Source: Flavobacterium sp.
GTDB lineage: Bacteria > Bacteroidota > Bacteroidia > Flavobacteriales > Flavobacteriaceae
DNA length: 64,000 nt
NCBI RefSeq assembly: GCF_039595935.1
Contig: NZ_JBCNKR010000006.1
Span: 2,204,001-2,268,000 of the forward strand
Direction: 5' to 3'
Positions 1 to 6,899 of the stretch are shown here, one piece after another (positions within the stretch are counted from its first letter, which is position 1; every line of letters begins with the position of its first letter). The translations under genes and the position numbers were made by a program. A model generated the notes under the pieces. It was not told the origin of the DNA. It worked only from the letters and a program-made list of their open reading frames with translations, and did no database searches.

Positions 1-278
1 TCTTCGGCTTCTAAGAAATAAGTTCCTTCAGGAAATTCTTCTAAGCTAAAAGTTCTTAATATTCCATCTTTACCTGAAGCTGTTTCAGAATAAATTAGAG
101 TGCCGTCTTGGTCATAAATTGCCAGGGTAGCTTTTTGCAGTCTGTTGATTGCAAATGTGATAAGCTTTCCGTTTGCTTTTATTACATGAAGGTTAAAGTC
201 TTCATTTCCATCAATTGCATATGTACTTCCTGTAAAAAGTACTGCGCATACTAAACTCAATTTTAAAATCTTTTTCAT
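1..278 (-). CDS. small exported protein, paralogue 1 of 3 (3' end cut by window)
   Basis: The reading frame starts at ATG 278 and runs off the left window edge after 92 codons, so the C-terminus is missing. It opens with a signal peptide (MKKILKLSLVCAVLFTG, cleavage probably after the Ala of STYA) and continues with the same core as the genes at 707-1063 and 1509-1907: IDGNEDFNLHV, then KLITFAIN, then IYDQDGTLIYSE, GKDGILRTFSLEEFP and GTYFLE. The pattern of short beta strands ending in PxGTYFLE resembles the small beta-sandwich of T9SS sorting tails or DUF3244-type proteins; this is a resemblance only, and no function is known to me. It has its own promoter (316-350) and upstream repeated site (377-440), so it is probably transcribed alone. 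Confidence 0.8.
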   Translation of the reverse strand, partial: MKKILKLSLVCAVLFTGSTYAIDGNEDFNLHVIKANGKLITFAINRLQKATLAIYDQDGTLIYSETASGKDGILRTFSLEEFPEGTYFLEAE

Positions 279-315
279 AACTGTTAGTTTTAAATTATTA
301 GTTTAATTCTCTGAT

Positions 316-350
316 GTAAAAGTATTACAGAAATGCCTGTTTTTTAACAA
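316..350 (-). promoter_or_regulatory. promoter of paralogue 1
   Basis: On the minus strand there is TTG (350-348), a 23-base gap and TACTTTTAC (324-316), close to the Bacteroidetes -33/-7 consensus TTG and TAnnTTTG. The same arrangement with exactly the same 23-base gap precedes the other two paralogues. The predicted start is near 312, giving a leader of about 34 bases. Confidence 0.65.
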
Positions 351-376
351 CTCTATTTTCCTATTTCGATGCTATA

Positions 377-440
377 TTCTCATTTACGAAACCGTTATAG
401 GTTAAAACGTGAATTATATTTAACGTTTTTGTTAATTCGG
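377..440. promoter_or_regulatory. two-part operator copy 1
   Basis: A 29-base block (377-405) contains the inverted repeat AACC-GTTATA-GGTT (390-403). A second GTTAA (431) lies exactly 30 bases after the GTTAA at 401. The inverted repeat is centred about 84 bases upstream of the predicted transcription start. Four copies occur in this window, at 377, 1166, 2008 and 2270. Probably a regulator binding site; the divergent AraC protein is the obvious candidate. Confidence 0.7.
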
Positions 441-558
441 TTATTATTTTTTAATGATATTAAGATTTTTTGTTTTTACGTTTTTCTTACATTTTATTAA
501 TGAATAAATATAAAAAACGGAATATTTGTAAAGCTGGTTTTATCAAAAAGTAAAGAGC

Positions 559-594
559 AAAAAAAAACAGCTCAATAACCACAAAGAGCTGTTT
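559..594 (-). terminator. terminator of paralogue 2
   Basis: The stem AAACAGCTC/GAGCTGTTT (566-574 with 586-594), read on the minus strand, is followed by a run of T (complement of the A-run 559-568). It lies about 110 bases downstream of the stop codon of the gene at 707-1063. Confidence 0.75.
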
Positions 595-639
595 CTAAAA
601 CTTGCGTTTTTAAACTTTACTAACTATCTAACCTCATTT

Positions 640-683
640 TTATACTGTATGCGAGTATAAATTTTTCAGTGTATTGCTACACT
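640..683 (-). other. paired 3' UTR hairpins, copy 1
   Basis: Two small perfect hairpins lie between the stop codon of paralogue 2 and its terminator: AGTGTA/TACACT (668-673 with 678-683) and TTATACT/AGTATAA (640-646 with 654-660). Equivalent hairpins occur at 1483-1526 with a compensating base change, which suggests that RNA structure rather than sequence alone is kept. Confidence 0.55.
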
Positions 684-706
684 TATATTGTTTTGCAGAA
701 ATCTGC

Positions 707-1063
707 TTAATTAACTGATTTTGTAGACAAAACTGTAGATTCACTTGTTACAGTGATTTCGTGTCTTGCTTTTTTGAAGTTGTCTTCGATTTCTAAAAAG
801 TAAGTTCCTGTTGGAAATTCTTCTAAGCTGAAAGTTCTTAAAATTCCGTCTTTACCAGAAGCATTTTCAGAATAAATTAAATTGTTGTTTTTATCGTAAA
901 TACTAATACTGGCTTTTTGTGTTTGGTTTAAAGCAAAAGTGATTAGTTTTCCATTCGATCTTAATACATGAAGATTAAAAGCGTTGTTTCCGTCAATTGC
1001 ATAAGTACTTAATCCTGATAAAAGTACTGCACATACTAAACTCAATTTTAAATTCTTTTTCAT
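707..1063 (-). CDS. small exported protein, paralogue 2 of 3
   Basis: A 118-residue protein with a signal peptide (residues 1 to about 22, ending STYA) and a mature part of about 95 residues. The conserved core is IDGNNAFNLHV, GKLITFALNQTQKA, IYDKNNNLIYSE, GKDGILRTFSLEEFP, GTYFLEIE and a final ARHEITV strand. It is very similar to the genes at 1-278 and 1509-1907, so this is a tandem duplication that also copied the promoter and 3' UTR. Compared with paralogue 3 its tail ends 12 residues earlier, because an AAT TAA replaces the AAC AAA of the longer copy. The fold resembles T9SS-tail or DUF3244-like beta sandwiches. An exported or periplasmic location follows from the signal peptide; function unknown. 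Confidence 0.85.
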   Translation of the reverse strand: MKKNLKLSLVCAVLLSGLSTYAIDGNNAFNLHVLRSNGKLITFALNQTQKASISIYDKNNNLIYSENASGKDGILRTFSLEEFPTGTYFLEIEDNFKKARHEITVTSESTVLSTKSVN

Positions 1064-1104
1064 AACTATTATTTTTTTGTTTTTATTATCTCTAATTCTC
1101 TGAT

Positions 1105-1139
1105 GTAAAATTACTTAGGATATACATATATTATATCAA
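1105..1139 (-). promoter_or_regulatory. promoter of paralogue 2
   Basis: Minus-strand TTG (1139-1137), a 23-base gap and TAATTTTAC (1113-1105). Same layout as at 316-350 and 1947-1981. Predicted start near 1101. Confidence 0.65.
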
Positions 1140-1165
1140 CTCTATTTTCCTATTTCGATGCTATA

Positions 1166-1229
1166 TTCTCATTTACGAAACCGTTATAGGTTAAAATTTG
1201 AATTATCTCTATCGTTTTAGTTAATTCAT
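1166..1229. promoter_or_regulatory. two-part operator copy 2
   Basis: The 29-base block at 1166-1194 is identical to copies 1 and 3. The inverted repeat AACC-GTTATA-GGTT sits at 1179-1192 and the second GTTAA begins at 1220, again 30 bases after the first (1190). It is centred about 84 bases upstream of the predicted start of paralogue 2. Confidence 0.7.
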
Positions 1230-1289
1230 GTGTTATTTTTCAACGTTTTTTTAAAAGTGACATAGATTCAAAGAGACAAAGAGACAAAG

Positions 1290-1395
1290 GTTTTTTTAAA
1301 AGATGCTGAGGTACTAAGATGCTAAGTTTTTTTAAACTTGAAACAAAAAATCTAAACTCTAAAATCTGCAATCTAAAATCTAATATCGAAAGTTT
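1290..1395. repeat. CTAAG-type low-complexity intergenic repeat
   Basis: Noncoding stretch built from short variations of GATGCTAAG, ACTAAGATGCTAAG and AATCTAAAATC words. The same family appears at 34363-34479, 35064-35155, 43676-43712 and 58440-58535. The rest of the 1064-1508 gap holds the promoter, operator copy 2, terminator and 3' UTR of the flanking paralogues. Confidence 0.5.
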
Positions 1396-1399
1396 AGAG

Positions 1400-1440
1400 C
1401 AAAAAAAAAAACAGCCCAATAACCACAAAGAGCTGTTTTT
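1400..1440 (-). terminator. terminator of paralogue 3
   Basis: A short stem AACAGC/GCTGTT (1410-1415 with 1432-1437) is followed on the minus strand by a T-run (complement of A-run 1401-1411). It is the duplicate of the terminator at 559-594, with the stem partly degraded (GCCC in place of GCTC). Confidence 0.65.
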
Positions 1441-1482
1441 AAAACTTGCGTTTTTAACTTTACTAACTATCTAACCTTAGTT

Positions 1483-1526
1483 TTATACTTATGAGAAGTA
1501 TAACTTTTTTAGCGTACTGCTACGCT
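1483..1526 (-). other. paired 3' UTR hairpins, copy 2
   Basis: Hairpins AGCGTA/TACGCT (1511-1516 with 1521-1526) and TTATACTT/AAGTATAA (1483-1490 with 1496-1503). In the first stem a C-G pair replaces the T-A pair of copy 1 (668-683), a compensatory change. Here the first hairpin overlaps the last codons of paralogue 3. Confidence 0.55.
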
Positions 1527-1907
1527 TGTATTTTTATCAGAAACTTTGTTAACTGAAGAAATTGCTTTTGAAGATAAACTTGCGATTTCGTTGTTTACAG
1601 TAATTTCATATCTAACTTTTTTTGCATTGTTTTCAACTTCTAAGAAGTAAGTTCCGTCAGGAAAATCCTGTAAGCTGAAAGTTCTCAAAATTCCATCTTT
1701 ACCAGTAGCATTTTCTGTATATATTAAAGTACCTTCTTTATCATATATAGTCAATTTTGCTTTTTGAGTCTGGTTAAGACCAAAAGTGATCAATTTTCCG
1801 TTTTTCAATACATGAAGATTAAAGTCCTCATTACCATCAATTGCATAAGTGCTTACACCTGCAAAAAGAGCAGCACATACTAAACTTAATTTTACAATCT
1901 TTTTCAT
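1509..1907 (-). CDS. small exported protein, paralogue 3 of 3
   Basis: A 132-residue protein, the longest complete copy. The signal peptide MKKIVKLSLVCAALFAGVSTYA is followed by IDGNEDFNLHV, GKLITFGLNQTQKA, IYDKEGTLIYTE, GKDGILRTFSLQDFP and GTYFLEVE, then a polar tail ending SVAVR. It matches paralogue 2 almost throughout but keeps a longer tail. It lies next to the divergent AraC-family gene, and two copies of the repeated operator (2008 and 2270) lie in the shared 450-base intergenic region. Exported; function unknown. Similarity to small beta-sandwich T9SS-tail or DUF3244-like proteins is by eye only. Confidence 0.85.
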   Translation of the reverse strand: MKKIVKLSLVCAALFAGVSTYAIDGNEDFNLHVLKNGKLITFGLNQTQKAKLTIYDKEGTLIYTENATGKDGILRTFSLQDFPDGTYFLEVENNAKKVRYEITVNNEIASLSSKAISSVNKVSDKNTSVAVR

Positions 1908-1946
1908 ATGTATTTGTTTTAGTTTTTTTATCTCTAAATCTCTGAT

Positions 1947-1981
1947 GTAAAATTACTCCGGTTGTGTCTATTTTATATCAA
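1947..1981 (-). promoter_or_regulatory. promoter of paralogue 3
   Basis: Minus-strand TTG (1981-1979), a 23-base gap and TAATTTTAC (1955-1947), matching the promoters of the other two copies. Predicted start near 1943. Confidence 0.65.
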
Positions 1982-2007
1982 CTCTATTTTCCAATTTATG
2001 TGCTATA

Positions 2008-2071
2008 TTCTCATTTACGAAACCGTTATAGGTTAAAATTTGAATTATTTTAGGTGTTTTTGTTAATTCGG
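2008..2071. promoter_or_regulatory. two-part operator copy 3
   Basis: The 29-base block at 2008-2036 is identical to copies 1 and 2. The inverted repeat AACC-GTTATA-GGTT is at 2021-2034 and the second GTTAA is at 2062, 30 bases after the one at 2032. Centred about 84 bases upstream of the predicted start of paralogue 3. Confidence 0.7.
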
Positions 2072-2269
2072 CTATTATTTTTCAAACATTTTTCATTTCT
2101 TAATGTTTTTCAAAACTTCCAAAATTCTTACAGAAATGCCATTTCTCTATAAAACAGGTAGAATAAATACGATATCCTAAAAAAATCTCAAATAAAAATA
2201 TGGGTTGTTTAAAAAATGGCGTTTTGGTACTAATTTGTTAATTTTTATTTTGATGATTTTAATGAAAAA

Positions 2270-2333
2270 TTCTCATTTACGAAACCGTTGTAGGTTAATT
2301 TTTAAATTTTATTAGACAATTTTGTTAAATTTG
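2270..2333. promoter_or_regulatory. two-part operator copy 4, next to the AraC gene
   Basis: The block at 2270-2298 differs from copies 1-3 by one base (GTTGTA in place of GTTATA in the loop). The second GTTAA is at 2324, again 30 bases after the one at 2294. It lies 60-88 bases before the AraC start codon, in the same strand orientation as the other copies. It could serve autoregulation, or act as a second upstream site for paralogue 3. TAAATTTG (2326-2333) fits a -7 element for the AraC gene. Confidence 0.65.
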
Positions 2334-2357
2334 CTATTATTTTTTAAAGAAATTATC

Positions 2358-3230
2358 ATGAAGACAAATGCCCCAGCTCTTGAAGTGATAACTAACTCAT
2401 ACGGAAGTTCTTTTACCTACACTAAACACGCCGAAAAGACCAATAGCAAAGCTCATTTATGGCATTATCATCCAGAGATTGAGTTGGTTTATATAAATGG
2501 CGGGGCAGGAAAAAGACAAATAGGAAGCCATGTTTCCTATTATACTAATGGTAGTTTGATCTTGATTGGCTCTAATTTACCGCATTGCGGTTTTACGAAC
2601 GAACAAACAGGTAATATAAATGAAACCGTTATTCATATTAAACCTGAATTTTTAGGGAATGGCTTTTTTGGAGTTCCGGAAATGAAAAAAATCCAAAATG
2701 TTTTGGCTCAGTCTAAAGGCGGAATTGCTTTTGGAGGTGAAACTAAAAAACGAATTGGAAAAAAAATTGAAATGATGGAAGATCAGCTTCCGTTTGAACG
2801 CCTGCTGACACTTTTAAGTATTTTGGATGAATTAGATTCGTCTGAAGAATATACAATGCTGAATGCAGATGGTTTTACAATGGAACTGCAGACTCAGGAT
2901 AATGACCGAATGAATGTGGTTTTTAATTATGTGAAAGATAATTTCCAACAGTCAATCGCTATTGATGAAGTTTCGAATTTGGTGAGTATGACTACACCTT
3001 CTTTCTGTAGATATTTTAAAAAGATTTCAAACAAAACTTTTACAGAATTTGTTAATGAATACAGATTAGTGCATGCTTCTAAACTTTTGGCCGAAAAACC
3101 AATTAGCATCAATGAAGTCTGCTACGAAAGTGGTTTTAATAATTTCAGTCACTTTAGCAAATCGTTTAAACAATACACAGGTAAAAGCGCATCGCAATAC
3201 CGCCACGAACATAAGATTATTATTAGTTAG
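2358..3230 (+). CDS. AraC-family transcriptional regulator with cupin-like sensor domain
   Basis: A 290-residue protein. The N-terminal half looks like an AraC-type cupin sensor (HYHPEIELVYI near residues 30-40, then GSLILIGSNLPHCGF), as in regulators that sense sugars or small metabolites. The C-terminal 100 residues form the double helix-turn-helix: NYVKDNFQQSIAIDEVSNLV, SFCRYFKK, then INEVCYESGFNNFSHFSKSF and the closing YTGKSASQYR. ATG 2358 is chosen over an upstream in-frame codon because it follows the TAAATTTG element (2326-2333) at a short distance and begins the conserved part. It is divergent from the three small exported paralogues, and a copy of their shared operator precedes it, so it probably controls them. 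The ligand is not known. Confidence 0.88.
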   Translation: MKTNAPALEVITNSYGSSFTYTKHAEKTNSKAHLWHYHPEIELVYINGGAGKRQIGSHVSYYTNGSLILIGSNLPHCGFTNEQTGNINETVIHIKPEFLGNGFFGVPEMKKIQNVLAQSKGGIAFGGETKKRIGKKIEMMEDQLPFERLLTLLSILDELDSSEEYTMLNADGFTMELQTQDNDRMNVVFNYVKDNFQQSIAIDEVSNLVSMTTPSFCRYFKKISNKTFTEFVNEYRLVHASKLLAEKPISINEVCYESGFNNFSHFSKSFKQYTGKSASQYRHEHKIIIS

Positions 3231-3256
3231 TATTTTTTGAAGGTTAAATTTTATTA

Positions 3257-3303
3257 GCCGCGAATTCACGAATTAGATTAAATTAAATTCGTGAATTCGT
3301 GGC
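3257..3303. repeat. GAATTCGTGGC inverted repeat, terminator-like
   Basis: Two 18-base arms (3257-3274 and 3286-3303) pair with one G-T mismatch; the core is CGAATTCACGAATT. A T-run follows on the plus strand (3305-3312), so it can end the AraC transcript. The same element is at 49361-49412, and single arms are at 17573-17587 and 43780-43794. Confidence 0.65.
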
Positions 3304-3394
3304 TATTTTTTTTACGACTTGAAAATCATTTTAATATAGTTTGTTCAGAAAAAAGGTATATTTACATTCCTTTAATCGAAAAAAAACTATCAAA

Positions 3395-4264
3395 ATGAAA
3401 AACCTTAAAATTTTAGTATTCTTTGTTTTTCTGTGTGTTTCGTCAATGTCATACGCGGCAAAAGTAGATACCTTACAAGTTGCCAGTGCCGCCATGAATA
3501 AAACCTACAAAGCAGCTGTGGTACTTCCAAATTCTTATGCAAAAAGTAAAACAGCTTTTCCGGTACTATATTTACTGCACGGAGCTTACGGCCATTTTAG
3601 CGACTGGTTAAAAAATACGCCCAATAAAAAATTAGTTCAAAATTTATCAGATCAATATAATTTAATTATTGTAATGCCGGAAGGCGAAAGTTTCAGTTTT
3701 TATCTGGACAGTCCTGTAAATAAAGAAAGTCAGTTTGAAACATTTATCACGCAGGAAGTAGTTCAAAAAGTTGATAAAACCTATAGAACGATTGCTAATA
3801 AATCAGGAAGGGTAATAACAGGGCTTTCTATGGGCGGACACGGTGCTTTGTATCTTTCAGCCAGACATCCTGATTTATTCTGCGCTGCCGGAAGTATGAG
3901 CGGGGCAGTAGATATGAGTACAATGCTCAATCGCGAATCGTCGGCACAGGTAGTAAAATTAATGCAGCCTGTTTTTGGAGATAGAAGTGATAATTCTGAA
4001 TTATACGCACAGCATGCTGTTATGGGAATGCTGGATAAAATAAAAGCGAACAAACTGCCTTTAATTATTGATTGCGGAGTCGATGATTTTTTAATTGAAC
4101 CTAACAGAGAATTACACCGAAGACTAGTTTATAATAAGGTGGAACACGATTATACTGAACGTCCGGGAGCGCACACTTGGGAATATTGGGAAAATTCACT
4201 ACCTTACCATGTATTATTTTTTAGCAAAATCCTATTTAAGAATCAGGTTGTTGCAAAAAAATAA
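3395..4264 (+). CDS. exported esterase (esterase D / FrmB-like alpha/beta hydrolase)
   Basis: A 289-residue protein with a signal peptide (MKNLKILVFFVFLCVSSMSYA). The nucleophile elbow is GLSMGG with Ser145, and the likely catalytic His is His260 in GAHTWEYWE. The acid is probably in CGVDDF. PVLYLLHGAYG and the oxyanion region fit the PF00756 esterase family, which includes S-formylglutathione hydrolases, feruloyl esterases and mycolyltransferase-like enzymes. ATG 3395 is preferred because the signal peptide starts there; an in-frame upstream codon would add a charged extension. The substrate cannot be told from sequence; a periplasmic or extracellular ester (acetyl or feruloyl) is likely. 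It is monocistronic between two unrelated genes. Confidence 0.85.
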   Translation: MKNLKILVFFVFLCVSSMSYAAKVDTLQVASAAMNKTYKAAVVLPNSYAKSKTAFPVLYLLHGAYGHFSDWLKNTPNKKLVQNLSDQYNLIIVMPEGESFSFYLDSPVNKESQFETFITQEVVQKVDKTYRTIANKSGRVITGLSMGGHGALYLSARHPDLFCAAGSMSGAVDMSTMLNRESSAQVVKLMQPVFGDRSDNSELYAQHAVMGMLDKIKANKLPLIIDCGVDDFLIEPNRELHRRLVYNKVEHDYTERPGAHTWEYWENSLPYHVLFFSKILFKNQVVAKK

Positions 4265-4348
4265 TTAGAAATTTTATTTCAAAACCCGTTTAACAAAATT
4301 TTTGGTTTGGTTTTTGGAATGCTTTTATAAACTTAAAAAAAATATATT

Positions 4349-4870
4349 ATGAAAAAGATACTTACGTTATTCGCAGTTGTTGGATTAATGGCATTTACTA
4401 GTTGTGAAGGGCCAGAAGGGCCTCCGGGAAGAGATGGTGATAAAGGAGATCCAGGTTATGTTAATGAGATTTTTGAAGTGACTTTTAGCTTTACTAGTGC
4501 TAATGATTATGGTAGAACATTTGAACTTAATCCTGTTATAGCAAATACTGATAATATTTTGGTTTATGAATTAGTTAATACTAATGATGGAATAGATACT
4601 TGGGCTCTTTTGCCACAAGTGTATTATTTTCCTAATGGAACAGCTCAATACAATTTTTCTTTCTCGTATGATCAATTTTCCATTTTCATAGATTCTGATT
4701 TTGCATTGAATACATTGCCAGCTTCTTTTATAACAAATAAAACATTTAGAGTGGTAATTATTCCTGGTGCAGTTTATAATAAATCTGCTAATAAAGCTGA
4801 TTATTCAGATTATAATGCGGTTATCAAGAAGTATAATATTGATGATAGCAATGTTAAGAAATTGAACTAA
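4349..4870 (+). CDS. collagen-like lipoprotein
   Basis: A 173-residue protein with a lipoprotein signal peptide and lipid-attachment Cys19 (AFTSC). The mature protein opens directly with five collagen-type Gly-X-Y triplets (GPEGPPGRDGDKGDPG), then a roughly 130-residue domain rich in aromatic and beta-forming residues, ending in a lysine-rich tail. Flavobacteria commonly carry lipoproteins with this layout, but their role is unknown to me. The Gly-X-Y stretch is short, so it is more likely a stalk or spacer than a true triple helix. Located on the outer or inner membrane by its lipid. It ends at a strong bidirectional terminator. Confidence 0.8.
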   Translation: MKKILTLFAVVGLMAFTSCEGPEGPPGRDGDKGDPGYVNEIFEVTFSFTSANDYGRTFELNPVIANTDNILVYELVNTNDGIDTWALLPQVYYFPNGTAQYNFSFSYDQFSIFIDSDFALNTLPASFITNKTFRVVIIPGAVYNKSANKADYSDYNAVIKKYNIDDSNVKKLN

Positions 4871-4889
4871 GAAGTTTAAAAAGTTAAAA

Positions 4890-4918
4890 AAAAGGAAATC
4901 GAAAGATTTCCTTTTTTT
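4890..4918. terminator. bidirectional terminator
   Basis: GGAAATC-GAAA-GATTTCC (4894-4911) with A-run before and T-run after, so it works on both strands for the convergent genes on either side. The identical hairpin with the same flanks occurs again at 6850-6877. Confidence 0.85.
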
Positions 4919-4932
4919 ATTTAAATATGAAT

Positions 4933-6738
4933 TTATTGCTTAATAAATGTTCTCTGAACAATGCCTAAATTTTCATTTTCAATTGTGATAAAGTATGTTC
5001 CAGTTGGTAAACTTGCAACGTTTATACTTATCAATTTAGGGCTCAAAACAGAATAATTATTTGAGTTTACTATATTTCCCATGATGTTAGAAATTGTAAC
5101 TTTTGAATTAGTTATATCTGCTGTGCATTCAATATTTAAAGTGGAAGAAGCTGGGTTTGGATATAATTGGATATAAGCTTGAGAAACGGTACCATCTAAA
5201 GAAATTTCATTGCTGTAGCTAGTTGCTGTTGTAGTAATTAATACTTTTGTAACTACTGAATAATTTATTTTAACTATTCTACGATATTTATATGTTTTTT
5301 CAAAACTATAACCGCCTCTTTGGTTAAAGCTTACAATAAGTGACTGTGAAGGCAGGTAGTCTTTAGAAGTGGCATTTGGAATGTCAATCCATTGTGAGCT
5401 AGGATAATTGTTTTCAATGCTTTGACTTTGCCACTGATAAGTTATTGAATTAACTGTGAAATTCTGACCTTCTTGAATTGGTGCATCAACAATAGCTGTA
5501 GATCCTTTGATTATTTGAGGGCTTTCAAATGTAGAAGGAGGTGTAATTTTTAAAATTTGGTCACAACAAATTGTATTATTAAAACGTAAGCCTCTTACTA
5601 AGATTTTGATTTCATTACTTATTTGGGTGATGTTTTGATAAATAGCTATTCTTCTAATTAAATAGTATGTGTCTTCGAAATTTGAAAGTTGAGATGGATC
5701 TGAAAAATCCAAATTAGCGGAATTTTCGCTAGGGATAGTAGTCCATTTTACGTAAGTTCCAGATCCAGTAGTAGTATATTCCCATTTGTAAGAATCAACA
5801 TTTACACCAGGATCTCTTGGTTGTATAACATAAAAAGGATCTTGTAGAACTTTTAAATTTACTACTGAATTTAAGCCGTAAATTGTAGTTTTTTTTAAGC
5901 TAGATTGTTCGATAAATCCTTCTGAGTTTGTGGGTAAACTAGATGATATCGAATTTCTTAATATTGGAGAAGGAACAACTGTAATAGTTACCGCATTACT
6001 TTTATTGGGTTTATCATTGCTTGAATTGTAGCCAAGGCTTCTTGTAACTGTAAAATTTCCACTTGCAGTTACATAATCAATGTCTAATGTTTTATTGATA
6101 TTATCGAAATTTTTAAATCTTACACTTCCATTTCCTTTTGCTTCCCAGGAAGAGTTAATCCCGTAAGGTTCGTTTTGATAAGGATTTGCGTATTGTGAAC
6201 CTGTTATTAGTGCAGGTTTATCACCAAGTCTAACCGTTTGGTTGCAACATAAAGTGTTAGCAATTTTAGTAGGATCAGGTGCGTCTGCAGGAGCCTGCGG
6301 GCTTCCCCCATTCATTGTTGAACCTTTTGTTACAGCTATGTAAGCACTTTTGTATGTTACATTACCACTTGTTTTGTATTCGGCATAAATTTGACCGCCT
6401 AAAGAAGAAATATTGCCCCAGGCAATATTAATTGTGAAACTTTGTGAAGCTGTTTTTCCTCCACCAAAATATAAAGGTAAGCTGCTCCCTCCAATGGCTA
6501 CTGTAGCACTTAAATTGTTGACAACATAAACGGTAACGGTTCCGTTGTTGTCTGGTACAGTTGGTGTCTCGACTTTTACATTTAAAGAAATACTGGAATA
6601 TGGCGTTCCTCCAAGGTTAATTCCATTTCCTCCGTATGCGGCTCCATTAACAGTAGTAGGAGTAAGCGTAACTTTTTGCCCAAAAGAAGTAAAGGCTAGT
6701 AAAAAAATAAGAATGGCGTAAATGTAATTTTTTCTCAT
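4933..6738 (-). CDS. large secreted protein with T9SS sorting tail
   Basis: A 601-residue protein with a signal peptide (MRKNYIYAILIFLLAFTSFGQ). The last 85 residues are a type A T9SS sorting domain: IQLYPNPASSTLNIE, ISNIMGNIV, then LPTGTYFITIEN and the basic end RTFIKQ. The middle is built of beta-rich segments rich in Ser, Thr and Asn. Two similar landmarks, LCCNQ (Cys164-165) and ICCDQ (Cys391-392), each precede a segment with a glycine-serine strand, suggesting two repeated modules about 227 residues apart. No catalytic motif is visible. It is probably a cell-surface or released protein, perhaps an adhesin, exported through Sec and then T9SS. It lies between two copies of the same terminator hairpin. 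Confidence 0.85.
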   Translation of the reverse strand: MRKNYIYAILIFLLAFTSFGQKVTLTPTTVNGAAYGGNGINLGGTPYSSISLNVKVETPTVPDNNGTVTVYVVNNLSATVAIGGSSLPLYFGGGKTASQSFTINIAWGNISSLGGQIYAEYKTSGNVTYKSAYIAVTKGSTMNGGSPQAPADAPDPTKIANTLCCNQTVRLGDKPALITGSQYANPYQNEPYGINSSWEAKGNGSVRFKNFDNINKTLDIDYVTASGNFTVTRSLGYNSSNDKPNKSNAVTITVVPSPILRNSISSSLPTNSEGFIEQSSLKKTTIYGLNSVVNLKVLQDPFYVIQPRDPGVNVDSYKWEYTTTGSGTYVKWTTIPSENSANLDFSDPSQLSNFEDTYYLIRRIAIYQNITQISNEIKILVRGLRFNNTICCDQILKITPPSTFESPQIIKGSTAIVDAPIQEGQNFTVNSITYQWQSQSIENNYPSSQWIDIPNATSKDYLPSQSLIVSFNQRGGYSFEKTYKYRRIVKINYSVVTKVLITTTATSYSNEISLDGTVSQAYIQLYPNPASSTLNIECTADITNSKVTISNIMGNIVNSNNYSVLSPKLISINVASLPTGTYFITIENENLGIVQRTFIKQ

Positions 6739-6849
6739 GATAAAAATTTAAGGTTTATAATGAGATAAAAATATACTTTAAATATGTATTATCTTATATT
6801 TTATTGTTAAAAAATAGGAATAGTTTTAAATAATTAGTTTTATATAAAA

Positions 6850-6877
6850 AAAAGGAAATCGAAAGATTTCCTTTTTT
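6850..6877. terminator. bidirectional terminator, second copy
   Basis: The same GGAAATC-GAAA-GATTTCC stem-loop as at 4890-4918. It ends the TerC-family gene on the minus strand, and lies upstream of the T9SS gene. Confidence 0.8.
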
Positions 6878-6899
6878 ATGCTAATATTTTTTAAAACGA

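Noticed and set aside
1240..1428. 62-residue open frame
   Set aside because: Made of CTAAG-type low-complexity repeat and lies over a promoter-operator-terminator region.
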